NCBI RefSeq assembly: GCF_003008535.1
Contig: NZ_CP027666.1
Location: forward strand, 3,837,012-3,901,011
Source of the DNA: Ottowia oryzae
GTDB taxonomy: Bacteria; Pseudomonadota; Gammaproteobacteria; Burkholderiales; Burkholderiaceae_C
DNA: 64,000 nt
Direction of reading: 5' to 3'
Under the pieces are notes generated by a model. The model searched no databases and was not told where the DNA came from. It worked only from the letters and a program-made list of their open reading frames with translations. Shown piece after piece: positions 1 through 11,030 of this stretch (positions within the stretch are counted from its first letter, which is position 1; each line of letters opens with the position of its first letter). Made by a program: the position numbers and the translations under genes.

Positions 1-1376
<1,376 letters not shown>

Positions 1377-1559
1377 GCGGGCGCGTCAGGCTTGCCTTCG
1401 CACAATAGCGCTCAGGCAATGACGTGGTTCGAAGTTAATCAAAGGTCTGGGGAACCAGATGGGGGCGCGAAGCTCGGCTGCAAGCCTGCCCCGCCCCCTG
1501 ACGGAACCCAAGTTAACCGGGCATTTTACCTCTCGCGACAACCTCGCCGCGGATAATGA

Positions 1560-1892
1560 ATGCAGCAACCAAAGGCATTCGTGAACATCACCCGACACAG
1601 CGCAATCCCTGTTCAGCAGGCCGTTGATGAATCTCCAACGCTGGCGCGCCTGAGCCAGTTGGCGCGCCAATCGTCTGCGCGCATGGCGCTCGTGCGGCCG
1701 ATCATCCCCGCGCCTCTGCGCAAACTCGTTCAACCCGGCGTACCAGAGCCGGATTCGTGGTGCGTTTTGGTGCCGCACGCAGCAGCGGCCGCCAAATTGC
1801 GGCAATTGATGCCCCGGATGATCAAGGCATTGCAGGAAGGTGGAGAGCCCGTCCAAGCCATTCGCATCAAGGTGATGCAGTCACCCCACTGA
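1560..1892 (+). CDS. DUF721 / DciA-like protein
   Basis: A 110-residue protein with the small DUF721 fold. Some members of this family (DciA) load the replicative helicase DnaB in bacteria lacking DnaC/DnaI. What is visible is a short Gln/Ala-rich N-terminus, then a compact region around residues 30-105 with the hydrophobic pattern of DUF721, including DSWCVLVPHAAAAAKLRQL and a basic end. It lies head-to-head with secA, 183 bases apart, a frequent neighbourhood for this family in betaproteobacteria. The DnaB-loading role is inferred from the family and has not been shown for this short form. The ATG at 1560 is the first in frame. Confidence 0.75.
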   Translation: MQQPKAFVNITRHSAIPVQQAVDESPTLARLSQLARQSSARMALVRPIIPAPLRKLVQPGVPEPDSWCVLVPHAAAAAKLRQLMPRMIKALQEGGEPVQAIRIKVMQSPH

Positions 1893-1923
1893 GGGGTTCG
1901 GCGCGAAAGACAGGCCAGAGAGA

Positions 1924-1999
1924 TGGTGCCGGTTGTCGGATTCGAACTGACGACCTACCGCTTACAAGGCGGGTGCTCTACCAACTGAGCTAAACCGGC
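1924..1999 (-). tRNA. tRNA-Thr (anticodon TGT)
   Basis: Read on the minus strand, the 76 bases fold as a standard cloverleaf: acceptor arm GCCGGTT pairing with AACCGGC, D arm AGCTCAGTTGGTAGAGC, anticodon arm CCGCCTTGTAAGCGG with TGT in the loop, and T arm GTCAGTTCGAATCCGAC. The 3' CCA is encoded. The anticodon TGT reads ACA and, by wobble, ACG/ACU threonine codons. Confidence 0.97.
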
Positions 2000-2008
2000 G
2001 ACGGGGGG

Positions 2009-2014
2009 ATTCTA
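2009..2014 (-). promoter_or_regulatory. Candidate -10 box for tRNA-Thr
   Basis: The minus strand carries TAGAAT, five of six matches to TATAAT, ending about 10 bases before the mature tRNA 5' end. I could not find a convincing -35 box at 16-18 bases, so this is a weak call. Confidence 0.3.
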
Positions 2015-2047
2015 AACGGCGAAACGGCAATAAAGCGCGCGTCGCGT

Positions 2048-2560
2048 TCACTTGATGCGCTTGAGCGCGGGTTTCTTGCGGCTGGCGGGGGGCGGAGGAT
2101 CGACTCCGTCGTCATCGCCACCGTCCGGAATCTGGACCAATTGGATGCCCGAGCGCGCACCGGGTGTCGGCGCCGCAGCCCCCACTGCACCGGGCGCTTG
2201 CCCATCGTCGACGGGCGCATTCTGCGTGCCCTCTGGCGCCGCCACCGGAAACGCCATGCCCTGGCCATTCTCGCGCGCGTAGATGGCGAGCACGCGATCC
2301 ACGGGCACCATGATTTCACGCGGCACCCCGCCGAATCGCGCCTTGAACTCGATGAATTCGTTGCCAATCGCCAACGAACTGGTAGCGTCGGGGCTCACGT
2401 TCAGGACGATTTCGCCGTTCTGAACGTACTCCCTGGGCACCTGCACAGTCTCATCGGCCCGCACGGCAATGTACGGCGTGAAGCCGTTGTCCGAACACCA
2501 TTCGTACAGCGCCCGGATCAAGTACGGGCGGGTCGACGCAGATTCGAGCGCGTTCATCAT
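2048..2560 (-). CDS. sspB: ClpXP protease specificity-enhancing factor SspB
   Basis: SspB is a cytosolic adaptor that binds ssrA-tagged proteins from stalled ribosomes and delivers them to ClpXP. The first ~110 of 170 residues form the substrate-binding domain: RPYLIRALYEWCSDNGFTPY opens it, with IVLNVSPDA and FKARFGGV beyond. A long Pro/Gly/Asp-rich linker follows. The extreme C-terminus, KKPALKRIK, resembles the ClpX-binding tail of SspB, so both functional ends are intact. The gene follows sspA by 17 bases, the usual sspAB pair. Two ATGs in a row (2560 and 2557) are possible starts. Confidence 0.95.
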   Translation of the reverse strand: MMNALESASTRPYLIRALYEWCSDNGFTPYIAVRADETVQVPREYVQNGEIVLNVSPDATSSLAIGNEFIEFKARFGGVPREIMVPVDRVLAIYARENGQGMAFPVAAPEGTQNAPVDDGQAPGAVGAAAPTPGARSGIQLVQIPDGGDDDGVDPPPPASRKKPALKRIK

Positions 2561-2577
2561 GCCGGGCCTGGCCGCGC

Positions 2578-3189
2578 TTACTTGCGCATCACCTTTTCAG
2601 AGGGCGTCAGCGCCTCGATGTAGGCGGGGCGCGAGAAGATGCGTTCAGCATATTTGAGCAACGGTGCGGCGTTGCGCGACAAGTCAATGCCGTAGTAGTC
2701 CAAGCGCCAGAGCAAGGGCGCCAAGGCGACGTCCAGCATCGAGAAGTTGTCGCCCAGGATGAATTTGTTCTTGAGGAACACCGGCGCCATTTGGGTCAGG
2801 CGGTCACGGATGTTGCCGCGCGCTTTTTCCAGCGCCTTCTCGTTCGACTTGCTGGCGCGGTTTTCCAGCGTGCTGACGTGCGTGAACAGCTCTTTTTCGA
2901 AGTTGAGCAGGAACAGGCGCACGCGGGCGCGGTCGACCGGGTCACCCGGCATCAGCTGCGGGTGCGGAAAGCGCTCGTCGATGTACTCGTTGATGATGTT
3001 CGATTCATACAGGATCAAATCCCGCTCGACCAGGATCGGCACCTGGCCATAGGGGTTCATCACGGCGATGTCTTCGGGCTTGTTGTAGAGATCCACGTCG
3101 CGGATCTCGAAATCCATGCCTTTTTCGAACAGCACAAAGCGGCACCGATGCGAAAACGGGCACGTCGTTCCTGAATACAGCACCATCAT
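2578..3189 (-). CDS. sspA: Stringent starvation protein A (GST-fold)
   Basis: SspA is a GST-fold protein that binds RNA polymerase and alters transcription under starvation and acid stress; in Escherichia coli it lacks glutathione transferase activity. The 203-residue product has an N-terminal thioredoxin-like domain (residues 1-80; TCPFSHRCRFVLFEKGMDFE, NPYGQVPILVERDLILYES) and an alpha-helical C-terminal domain. It lies downstream of petABC on the same strand and just upstream of sspB, a common betaproteobacterial arrangement. The ATG at 3189 is preceded on the minus strand by an AAGGAGT ribosome-binding site. Confidence 0.95.
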   Translation of the reverse strand: MMVLYSGTTCPFSHRCRFVLFEKGMDFEIRDVDLYNKPEDIAVMNPYGQVPILVERDLILYESNIINEYIDERFPHPQLMPGDPVDRARVRLFLLNFEKELFTHVSTLENRASKSNEKALEKARGNIRDRLTQMAPVFLKNKFILGDNFSMLDVALAPLLWRLDYYGIDLSRNAAPLLKYAERIFSRPAYIEALTPSEKVMRK

Positions 3190-3211
3190 GTTGGAGACTC
3201 CTTAAAACCAA

Positions 3212-3252
3212 CGGAGTGGGCGGTGCACCTCAAGCAGCGCACCCCCACTCCG
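3212..3252 (-). terminator. Stem-loop between petC and sspA
   Basis: CGGAGTGGG (3212-3220) pairs perfectly with CCCACTCCG (3244-3252). On the minus strand the hairpin is followed by TTGGTTTTAAGG, a weak U-tract. It may be a leaky terminator or attenuator that separates petABC from sspAB; the SspA ribosome-binding site follows at once. Confidence 0.4.
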
Positions 3253-3289
3253 CATTCATCCGGCCATCGGCCGAGCGTTGAACGTCAAG

Positions 3290-4057
3290 TTACTTGACGT
3301 CCTTCCAGTAAGCAGCATTCAAACGCCACGCAATGAGCGTGAACACCAGAAGGAACATCATGACCCACACACCGATCATGACGCGTTTGTTCTGCGCCGG
3401 CTCGCCCATCCACTGCAGGTAGTTGACCAGATCACCCACGGCTTGGTCAAACTGCAGCGGGGTCATGGTGCCTGGCGTGAGCTGATCCCAGCGGCCCGTG
3501 AAGGCGTGCACCTCATGGCCATGTTCTTCAATCGTATCGAAGATGGGCTTGCGCGTACCCTGCAGCTGCCACAGCGGGTTGGGCATGCCGATGTTGGGGA
3601 AAGCCAGGTTGTTCCAACCCGTCGGCTTGGCCGGATCGCGGTAATAGCTGCGCAGCAGGGTGTAGATGTAATCCGCACCGGTACCGCCAGCGCCTGCGCG
3701 CGAGCGGGCGATCAAGGTCAGGTCAGGCGGGTTGGCGCCAAACCAAGCCTTGGCCTGCAGCGGATCGATGGCCGAGCGCATGGTCTCGCCCACCTTGTCG
3801 GTGGTGAACAGCAGGTTGTCTTTGATCTGCTGCTCAGTCAATCCCAAGTCCTGCAGGCGGTTAAACCGCATGAACGCAGCGGAATGGCAGTTCAGACAGT
3901 AGTTGACGAACAGCTTCGCGCCGTTTTGCAGCGAACTCAGGTCATTGGTTTTAACCGGCGCCTTGTCCCATGCAATGCCACCCGTGGCAGCGTAGGAGCC
4001 CATCACCGCACCCACACAGAGCGCGGCACCCAAGACCATTTTTTTCCAGATTTTCAT
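3290..4057 (-). CDS. petC: Ubiquinol-cytochrome c reductase, cytochrome c1 subunit
   Basis: Cytochrome c1 takes electrons from the Rieske protein and passes them to soluble cytochrome c in the periplasm. From the ATG at 4057 the protein has 255 residues. It has an N-terminal signal/membrane segment (MKIWKKMVLGAALCVGAVMG), the haem-attachment motif CLNCH at 54-58, a likely axial methionine in the NIGMPNPLW block, and a C-terminal membrane anchor before the end AYWKDVK. The frame is open for 28 further codons upstream, but those overlap the end of petB and precede the obvious signal, so I chose the internal ATG. It is the last gene of petABC. Confidence 0.96.
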   Translation of the reverse strand: MKIWKKMVLGAALCVGAVMGSYAATGGIAWDKAPVKTNDLSSLQNGAKLFVNYCLNCHSAAFMRFNRLQDLGLTEQQIKDNLLFTTDKVGETMRSAIDPLQAKAWFGANPPDLTLIARSRAGAGGTGADYIYTLLRSYYRDPAKPTGWNNLAFPNIGMPNPLWQLQGTRKPIFDTIEEHGHEVHAFTGRWDQLTPGTMTPLQFDQAVGDLVNYLQWMGEPAQNKRVMIGVWVMMFLLVFTLIAWRLNAAYWKDVK

Positions 4058-4077
4058 AGTGGGTCTTCTCTTGGTCT

Positions 4078-5523
4078 TCAGTGCGGGTGGAAAGTCACGC
4101 GGTCCGGCACCGGCTTGGGCTGGCCCAGTTGGCTCCACCACGGCATCAGCAAGAAGAAACCAAAGTAGAACAGCGTGCCGGCCATGGCGACCAGTTCATT
4201 GGTCAGCCACGCCAGAGAGGGATGGCCGAAGATCGGGCCCGGCACCATGATGCCCAGAATCATCAGGATGATGAACCACACGACGAAGATGCCGTACAGC
4301 ACCTTGTGCCACTGCGGGCGATAGCGCAGCGAGCGCACTGGGCTGTGATCCAGCCAGGGCAGGAAGAACAGGATGATGACCGCGCCGCCCATCACCACCA
4401 CGCCCCAGAACTTGGCGTCGAAGGTTTTGAGCAGCACGATGGCCACGAGCGCCGCCACGGCGGCACCCGCCTTCAGCAGCATCGAGCATTTGCACTTCAG
4501 GAAGCCGAAGACGACGGCACCGGCGATGATGACGCACAGCACGTTGACCATGGTGTCCGTGGTGGCACGCAGCATTGAATAGAAGGGCGTGAAGTACCAC
4601 ACCGGTGCGATGTGCGACGGCGTCACCAGCGGGTCAGCCGGGATGAAGTTGTTGTATTCGAGAAAGTAGCCGCCCATCTCCGGCGCGAAGAACACCACCG
4701 CGAAGAAGATCATCAAGAACACGCCCACGCCCATGATGTCGTGCACGGTGTAGTAGGGATGAAAGGGCACGCCGTCGGCGGGCGCATCGGGCGACCAGCG
4801 GTTGCCTTTCGGGCCCTTCTTGATTTCGATGCCGTCCGGGTTGTTGGAGCCCACGTCGTGCAGCGCCAGCAAGTGAGCCACCACCAAGCCGATCAGCACC
4901 AGCGGCACGGCGATCACGTGGAAGCTGAAGAAGCGGTTCAGCGTGGCGTCGCCCACGACGTAGTCGCCACGGATCAGCAGCGCCAGATCAGGTCCGATGA
5001 ATGGAATGGCAGAGAACAGGTTGACGATCACCTGCGCGCCCCAGTAGGACATCTGGCCCCAGGGCAGCAGGTAGCCCATGAAGGCCTCGGCCATCAGACA
5101 CAGAAAGATCGCGCAGCCGAAGATCCAGACCAACTCGCGCGGCTTGCGGTAGCTGCCGTACATCAGGCCGCGGAACATGTGCAGGTAGACCACGACGAAG
5201 AAAGCCGATGCACCCGTGGAGTGCATGTAGCGGATGAACCAGCCGCCCGGCACGTCGCGCATGATGTACTCGACCGACTCGAACGCCTTGGCGGCGTCCG
5301 GCTTGTAGTGCATCACCAGGAAAATGCCGGTGACGATCTGCAACACCAGCACCAGCATGGCCAGCGAGCCGAAGAAGTACCAGAAGTTGAAGTTCTTCGG
5401 CGCGTAGTACTCCGACATATGTTTGCGGTACTCCGCAAACGCCGTCGGGAAACGGTTTTCGAACCAGTTGGTGAGCTTGGCGCCCACCGGCGCGTTGGGG
5501 GAGATTTCCTTGAATTCAGCCAT
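4078..5523 (-). CDS. petB: Ubiquinol-cytochrome c reductase, cytochrome b subunit
   Basis: Cytochrome b is the membrane core of complex III and carries haems bL and bH and the quinol and quinone sites. In this 481-residue protein the four haem ligands are visible as H101 and H115 (helix II) and H202 and H217 (helix IV), with the usual spacing. The quinol-site motif, PEWY in mitochondria, is PVWY here at 307-310. The C-terminal third carries further membrane segments, longer than a minimal cytochrome b. It sits 9 bases after petA and 20 bases before petC, in one operon. Confidence 0.97.
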   Translation of the reverse strand: MAEFKEISPNAPVGAKLTNWFENRFPTAFAEYRKHMSEYYAPKNFNFWYFFGSLAMLVLVLQIVTGIFLVMHYKPDAAKAFESVEYIMRDVPGGWFIRYMHSTGASAFFVVVYLHMFRGLMYGSYRKPRELVWIFGCAIFLCLMAEAFMGYLLPWGQMSYWGAQVIVNLFSAIPFIGPDLALLIRGDYVVGDATLNRFFSFHVIAVPLVLIGLVVAHLLALHDVGSNNPDGIEIKKGPKGNRWSPDAPADGVPFHPYYTVHDIMGVGVFLMIFFAVVFFAPEMGGYFLEYNNFIPADPLVTPSHIAPVWYFTPFYSMLRATTDTMVNVLCVIIAGAVVFGFLKCKCSMLLKAGAAVAALVAIVLLKTFDAKFWGVVVMGGAVIILFFLPWLDHSPVRSLRYRPQWHKVLYGIFVVWFIILMILGIMVPGPIFGHPSLAWLTNELVAMAGTLFYFGFFLLMPWWSQLGQPKPVPDRVTFHPH

Positions 5524-5532
5524 GTCCGCCTC

Positions 5533-6159
5533 TTACGCCTTCTTGTCCTCACCGACCAGCAGCTTGGTGTCTGCCAGGTACATGTAGGGGGGCACTTCCA
5601 GGTTGTCGGGTGCCGGCTTGTTCTTGAACACGCGACCCGCCAGGTCGAACGTGGACCCGTGGCAGGGGCAGAAGAAGCCGCCCTCCCAGTTGTCAGGCAG
5701 CGAAGGCTGCGCACCGGTCTGGAACTTGTCCACGGGCGAGCAGCCCAGGTGCGTGCAGATGCCCACGACCACCAGCACTTCGGGGTGGTCGGCGCGCGAA
5801 CGCGCTTCGTTCTTGGCGTATTCGGGAATAGGGAAGGCCTTGCGGTCGGAATTGGGGTCGGCCACTTCCGAGTCGGTCTTCTTGAGCGACGCCATCATCT
5901 CGGGCGTGCGGCGCAGGATCCACACAGGCTTGCCACGCCATTCCACCGTCATCTTTTCGCCCGGCTTGAGGGCGGCGATGTCCACCTCGACGGCGGCACC
6001 GGCGGCCTTGGCTCGCTCAGAGGGGCTGAAGCTGCTGACGAAGGGGGTGGCCAGGCCCACGGCACCGGCGGCACCGGCGCAACCCGAGGCAATCAACCAG
6101 GTACGCTTACTGCTGTCTAGGGGCGCGGGAGTGAAGGTGCTGGACGTTGCGTCGCTCAT
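5533..6159 (-). CDS. petA: Ubiquinol-cytochrome c reductase, Rieske iron-sulfur subunit
   Basis: The Rieske protein carries the [2Fe-2S] cluster that takes the first electron from quinol at the Qo site. In the 208-residue product the cluster motifs are intact: CTHLGC at 135-140 and CPCHGS at 164-169 (two Cys and two His ligands plus the disulfide cysteines). A single membrane anchor/Tat-like signal lies near residues 20-42; the KRT preceding it has only a weak twin-basic character (KR). It is the first gene of petABC; a TACAAT -10-like box lies 44 bases upstream. Confidence 0.97.
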   Translation of the reverse strand: MSDATSSTFTPAPLDSSKRTWLIASGCAGAAGAVGLATPFVSSFSPSERAKAAGAAVEVDIAALKPGEKMTVEWRGKPVWILRRTPEMMASLKKTDSEVADPNSDRKAFPIPEYAKNEARSRADHPEVLVVVGICTHLGCSPVDKFQTGAQPSLPDNWEGGFFCPCHGSTFDLAGRVFKNKPAPDNLEVPPYMYLADTKLLVGEDKKA

Positions 6160-6202
6160 GGCTGTCCTCTGCGGGTGTTTCTTGTACTCGAATCAACCGC
6201 GG

Positions 6203-6208
6203 ATTGTA
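6203..6208 (-). promoter_or_regulatory. Candidate -10 box for petABC
   Basis: The minus strand reads TACAAT, five of six matches to the sigma-70 -10 consensus, 44 bases before the petA ATG. No good -35 box is seen at the right distance, so an activator may be needed or the call may be wrong. Confidence 0.35.
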
Positions 6209-6247
6209 GCGGAGCGAAACAGCCGCGCCGACGCACGCAGCAGGCGG

Positions 6248-6275
6248 TTGACAGGGATCAAGCCGTGGCAATACT
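6248..6275 (+). promoter_or_regulatory. Candidate sigma-70 promoter for mscL
   Basis: A perfect TTGACA (6248-6253) is followed after 16 bases by AATACT (6270-6275), four of six matches to TATAAT. It ends 42 bases before the mscL ATG and faces the right way. Confidence 0.45.
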
Positions 6276-6317
6276 GGCGGCCGTTATCAACTTAACTACC
6301 CGAAGCGGGAGGTACCT

Positions 6318-6731
<414 letters not shown>

Positions 6732-6747
6732 TTCAGCCCGTCTGATT

Positions 6748-6773
6748 GCTACGTTTATCGTAGCTGCTTGCGC
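6748..6773 (+). repeat. Dispersed ATAGCTGC-type repeat, partial copy
   Basis: GCTACGTTTATCGTAGC followed by TGCTTGCGC matches the left arm and core of the dispersed repeat seen throughout the window. It runs directly into the mscL terminator. Confidence 0.5.
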
Positions 6774-6801
6774 CCGCCGCATTTGCGCTGCGGGCGTTTT
6801 T
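6771..6801 (+). terminator. Rho-independent terminator of mscL
   Basis: CGCCCGC (6771-6777) pairs with GCGGGCG (6790-6796) and is followed by TTTTT. It lies 40 bases after the mscL stop and touches the last codon of the convergent pdxA. Confidence 0.75.
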
Positions 6802-7856
6802 CATTGCGAAAGTGCCCGCGCCATGCGCACGGCCGACAGCAGACTGTCGGCGCTCGCGATGCCGCGGCCGGCGATGTCAAACGCGGTGCCGTGATCCGGG
6901 CTGGTGCGCACGAAGGGCAGGCCCAGCGTGACGTTCACGCCCTGCTCCACACCCAGGTACTTCACCGGGATCAGGCCCTGGTCGTGGTACATCGCCACCA
7001 CCACGTCAAACTCGCCCGCGCGCTGCGGCGTGTGGCGCGCACGCATGAAGACCGTGTCGGGCGCAAAGGGGCCGTGCGCGTCGATGCCTTCGGCGCGCGC
7101 CTGGGCGATAGCGGGAGCGATGTGCTCGATCTCCTCGCGCCCAAACAGCCCGCCCTCACCCGCATGGGGGTTGAGGCCCGCCACGGCGATGCGCGGCGCC
7201 TTTCGTAGCGCCGCACCAACACTTTGGTGGCCGATTCGCAGCGTTTGAAGGATGTTGCGCGCCGTCACACTTTCAATGGCGTCGCGCAAAGACATGTGGA
7301 TGCTGGCCAGCACGGTGCGCAGCTCGTCGTTCGCCAGCATCATGCGCACCGGCACATCGGCCACCGCGCGGCCCAGGTGCGCGGCGGCTTCGGCCTGCAG
7401 CAATTCGGTGTGGCCCGGATATTGGTCGTAAGGCGCGCCGGCAGCGGCCAGCGCCTCCTTGTGCAAGGGCGCCGTGACGATGGCCGCCACCTCGCCGCGC
7501 AACGCGGCCCGCGCGGCCCACGTGACGCAGTCGCCCGCGATGCGCCCGGCCTGTGCGCTGACCTGACCCAACGGCACCAGCGCCTGCGCGGGCACCACCT
7601 GCAGCACCGGAATACACCCCGGCGGCGCCGTCAACGCCCCGGCGGGCGCGTCGATTTCGGCCACGGGCAGGCCGACTTGCACATCGGGCGGCTGAACGCA
7701 CTGCGCGCCGCGCCGCACGCTGGCCACGTCGCCGGCCACAAAGCAGCCGCGCAGCGCCTCGGGTTGATCGCGAAAGGCCTTGGCGATGATTTCCGGCCCG
7801 ATACCGGCCGGATCGCCCAGCGTGATGGCCAGCGGCAAGGGTGCGTGGGATGGCAT
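6801..7856 (-). CDS. pdxA: 4-hydroxythreonine-4-phosphate dehydrogenase PdxA
   Basis: PdxA oxidises 4-phospho-hydroxy-L-threonine in the DXP-dependent pyridoxal-phosphate pathway; it is a metal-dependent, NAD(P)-using cytosolic dimer. The 351-residue protein shows the family opening PLAITLGDPAGIGPEII (about residues 8-24). It also has YPGHTELLQ with a metal-ligand histidine, the AGLNPHAGEGGLFGREE block and MYHDQGLIPVKYLG, then PFVRTSPDHGTAFDIAG near the C-terminus. All are hallmarks of PdxA, and the length is normal. Six bases separate its start from the stop of the upstream Nif3 gene, so the two are probably co-transcribed. Confidence 0.97.
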   Translation of the reverse strand: MPSHAPLPLAITLGDPAGIGPEIIAKAFRDQPEALRGCFVAGDVASVRRGAQCVQPPDVQVGLPVAEIDAPAGALTAPPGCIPVLQVVPAQALVPLGQVSAQAGRIAGDCVTWAARAALRGEVAAIVTAPLHKEALAAAGAPYDQYPGHTELLQAEAAAHLGRAVADVPVRMMLANDELRTVLASIHMSLRDAIESVTARNILQTLRIGHQSVGAALRKAPRIAVAGLNPHAGEGGLFGREEIEHIAPAIAQARAEGIDAHGPFAPDTVFMRARHTPQRAGEFDVVVAMYHDQGLIPVKYLGVEQGVNVTLGLPFVRTSPDHGTAFDIAGRGIASADSLLSAVRMARALSQ

Positions 7857-7862
7857 AGGGCT

Positions 7863-8624
7863 TCAGGCCGGGTTGTCGATCTCAATGAACTCGTGCGCGA
7901 TGCCCAGCTGCGCCGCCACGTGCGCGGCCATGGCGGGCGCGCCGTACCGCTCGGTGGCGTGGTGGCCGCAGGCGAAGTAGGCCACGCCGCATTCGCGTGC
8001 CAGGTGGGCCTGCGGCTCGGAAATCTCGCCGGTGATGTAGGCCTGCGCGCCGGCGGCGATGGCCGCCTCAAAGAAGCCCTGGGCGCCACCGGTGCACCAC
8101 GCTACTTTTTCGATAGCTTCTCGCGCTTGTCCCACGTGCACCACGGGCCGATTCAATACGTGCTCGATCTGCCACGCCAGCACATCGGCGTCGGCAAACA
8201 CGCCGCCGTCAGCGCGGTGGCCGATGAAGCCCAGGTCCTGGTCGCCGAAATGCCCCAGGGTTTGCAGCCCCAGGCGCTGGCCGAGTTGCGCGTTGTTGCC
8301 CAGCGTGGGGTGTGCGTCCAGCGGCAGGTGGTAGGCGAACAGGTTGATGTCGTGCGCCAGCAGGCGCTTGAGGCGCTCTTTCATCCAACCCGTCACAGTG
8401 CCATCCTGCCCGCGCCAGAACAGGCCGTGGTGCACGAAGATGGCATCCGCGCCGGCCGCGATGGCGGCGTCAATCAGGGCGCGGCTGGCGGTCACGCCGC
8501 TGACCAGTTTGCGGATTTCGGCGCGCCCCTCTACCTGCAGGCCGTTCGGCCCATAGTCCTTGAAGCGGCCGGGCTGCATCTCGGCATTGAAAGCGGCCAG
8601 CAGGTCCGCGCGCTGCGTCGTCAT
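7863..8624 (-). CDS. Nif3-like dinuclear metal centre hexameric protein
   Basis: A member of the Nif3/YbgI (DUF34) family, which forms hexamers with a dinuclear metal site; the reaction is not settled. Starting at MTTQRADLL (8624) gives 253 residues. Metal ligands expected for the family are visible: FVHHGLFWRG near residue 63, and GHHATERYGA near the C-terminus. WCTGGAQGFFEAAI and YITGEISEP are family blocks. The frame is open seven codons further upstream. One stretch of the coding sequence (8101-8135) looks like the dispersed repeat and encodes AREAIEKVA. Confidence 0.9.
   Translation of the reverse strand: MTTQRADLLAAFNAEMQPGRFKDYGPNGLQVEGRAEIRKLVSGVTASRALIDAAIAAGADAIFVHHGLFWRGQDGTVTGWMKERLKRLLAHDINLFAYHLPLDAHPTLGNNAQLGQRLGLQTLGHFGDQDLGFIGHRADGGVFADADVLAWQIEHVLNRPVVHVGQAREAIEKVAWCTGGAQGFFEAAIAAGAQAYITGEISEPQAHLARECGVAYFACGHHATERYGAPAMAAHVAAQLGIAHEFIEIDNPA
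8101..8135 (+). repeat. Repeat-like sequence inside the Nif3 gene
   Basis: The plus strand has GCTAC, five T, CGATAGC, then TTCTCGCGCTTGTCCC. This is the layout (GCTAnnnnnnATAGC then nnnnGCGCTTGT) of the dispersed intergenic repeat, but here it lies inside an open reading frame without breaking it. Confidence 0.4.
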
Positions 8625-8915
8625 GAGAAGGCGTTCCCCGTGCAAAGGATGGCGCGCACGGGCTCGGCGGCCAGCGGCGCAAAAGGCCGATTCTTACCCA
8701 AGCGCCACGCCGCGTTGGAGTGCGGGCAAAGTGTCCGCTCCATACAACCAATCTGTGAACAGTCGTGACAAACGTTGCCGACGGCGCTATGGTTGCCACG
8801 CGAGCAGCTTCGCTGCGGTCGGCAGCCAGGGGGGCGCGCCATCGGATCTATGCGGTCCGTGCGTGCGACTGCGCCGAATGCGCCAACTTTTTCACCATCA
8901 CCAGAGAAGAAATTC

Positions 8916-9704
8916 ATGAGCATCTCCATCAGCAGCCTTTCCAAGCTGTCCCTGACCGCGCTGTGCGCTGCCACCCTCGTCGCCTGCGGCGGCGGCAACG
9001 ACGATGCGCCGCCGCCCCCGGTGCCCCTGTCTTCGGAATGCGCGCCGCCCGCCAAACTGGCCACGGCCACCAGCAACTACCAGGTGAAATACGCCGACGG
9101 CTCTGCCGCCGTTCGCAACGAGGTGCTGGTGATCAACGAGCCGGTCGAGCTCAACGGCCAGCAGGTTGTTCGCAACCGCGCCGCCGGCCGCTCCACCTTC
9201 AACGCGCCCGCCACGATGTACGGCGCGATGCTCTACGACAACCAGGAGGAGTACTTCCTGTGGAACACCGGCGGCAGCCGCAGCTATTTCAGCGACGTCA
9301 TCGCTGAAAAATGGGACAACATCGTCGACAGGGTGCCCGATCGGCGCGTGATGAACACCTACGACCCTGCGGCGCTGAACCAGGACTACACCCCGCTGGC
9401 CCCAGGCCAGAGCTACGACTCGCCGATCAACGGCAAGCAGCTGGTTGCGCTGAACGACGTCACGCAAGAGCCCATCACCATCCTCAACAGCAGCACTCGC
9501 CACACCTACGTGGGGCAAGAAGTGATGGGTGTGCCGGCCGGCAATCTGCTGACCTGCAAGTTCTCGCGCTATCCCGGCGATGGCTCGGTCACGCACGAGT
9601 GGGTGCAGCATGGCACGGGCATGCTGGTGCGCCGCATGTCGGTCGACGCCAAGGGCGTGATTCTGGCGGACGAGCAGCTGATCAACAGCACCGGCTTCCG
9701 CTGA
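8916..9704 (+). CDS. Putative exported lipoprotein, unknown function
   Basis: I do not recognise a family. From the ATG at 8916 (preceded by AGAGAAGAAATTC) the protein has 262 residues. It begins with a lipoprotein signal, SLTALCAATLVACGGG, with lipobox LVAC at 21-24, so Cys24 should be lipidated and the protein placed in the periplasm or outer membrane. A Pro-rich linker follows (DDAPPPPVPLSS). The mature part is mixed alpha/beta with many aromatic residues and no recognisable catalytic motif. The frame is open 47 codons upstream, but without signal-like sequence. A strong terminator follows; it appears to be a single-gene unit. Confidence 0.8.
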   Translation: MSISISSLSKLSLTALCAATLVACGGGNDDAPPPPVPLSSECAPPAKLATATSNYQVKYADGSAAVRNEVLVINEPVELNGQQVVRNRAAGRSTFNAPATMYGAMLYDNQEEYFLWNTGGSRSYFSDVIAEKWDNIVDRVPDRRVMNTYDPAALNQDYTPLAPGQSYDSPINGKQLVALNDVTQEPITILNSSTRHTYVGQEVMGVPAGNLLTCKFSRYPGDGSVTHEWVQHGTGMLVRRMSVDAKGVILADEQLINSTGFR

Positions 9705-9746
9705 AGCCTGACGGCCTTCACCGGGCGCTTTCGGGCGCCCCGCCGC

Positions 9747-9772
9747 AAGCCAGCCCACGGGCTGGCTTTTTC
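9747..9772 (+). terminator. Rho-independent terminator of the lipoprotein gene
   Basis: AGCCAGCCC pairs with GGGCTGGCT around a two-base loop and is followed by TTTTTC. It lies about 45 bases past the stop at 9704 and just before the protease gene. Confidence 0.85.
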
Positions 9773-9795
9773 GTGGATGCAGCACAATTCGCCCC

Positions 9796-10947
<1,152 letters not shown>

Positions 10948-10968
10948 AGTGCTGCCGGCGTCACGGCA

Positions 10969-11030
10969 CATAGTTTTTGCTATCTTTTCGGAAGCTGCCA
11001 GCGCTCTGCTGGCGGGCGCCAGAGGCGAAT
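10969..11030 (+). repeat. Dispersed ATAGCTGC-type repeat
   Basis: Contains GCTAT, AAGCTGCCAGCGCTCTGC and GGCGCCAGAGGC, the left part, core and right part of the repeat. It lies just after the protease stop. Confidence 0.65.

Noticed and set aside
4612..6120. Plus-strand open frame of 502 codons antisense to petB and petA
   Set aside because: Both cytochrome genes have intact cofactor motifs; the antisense frame has none.
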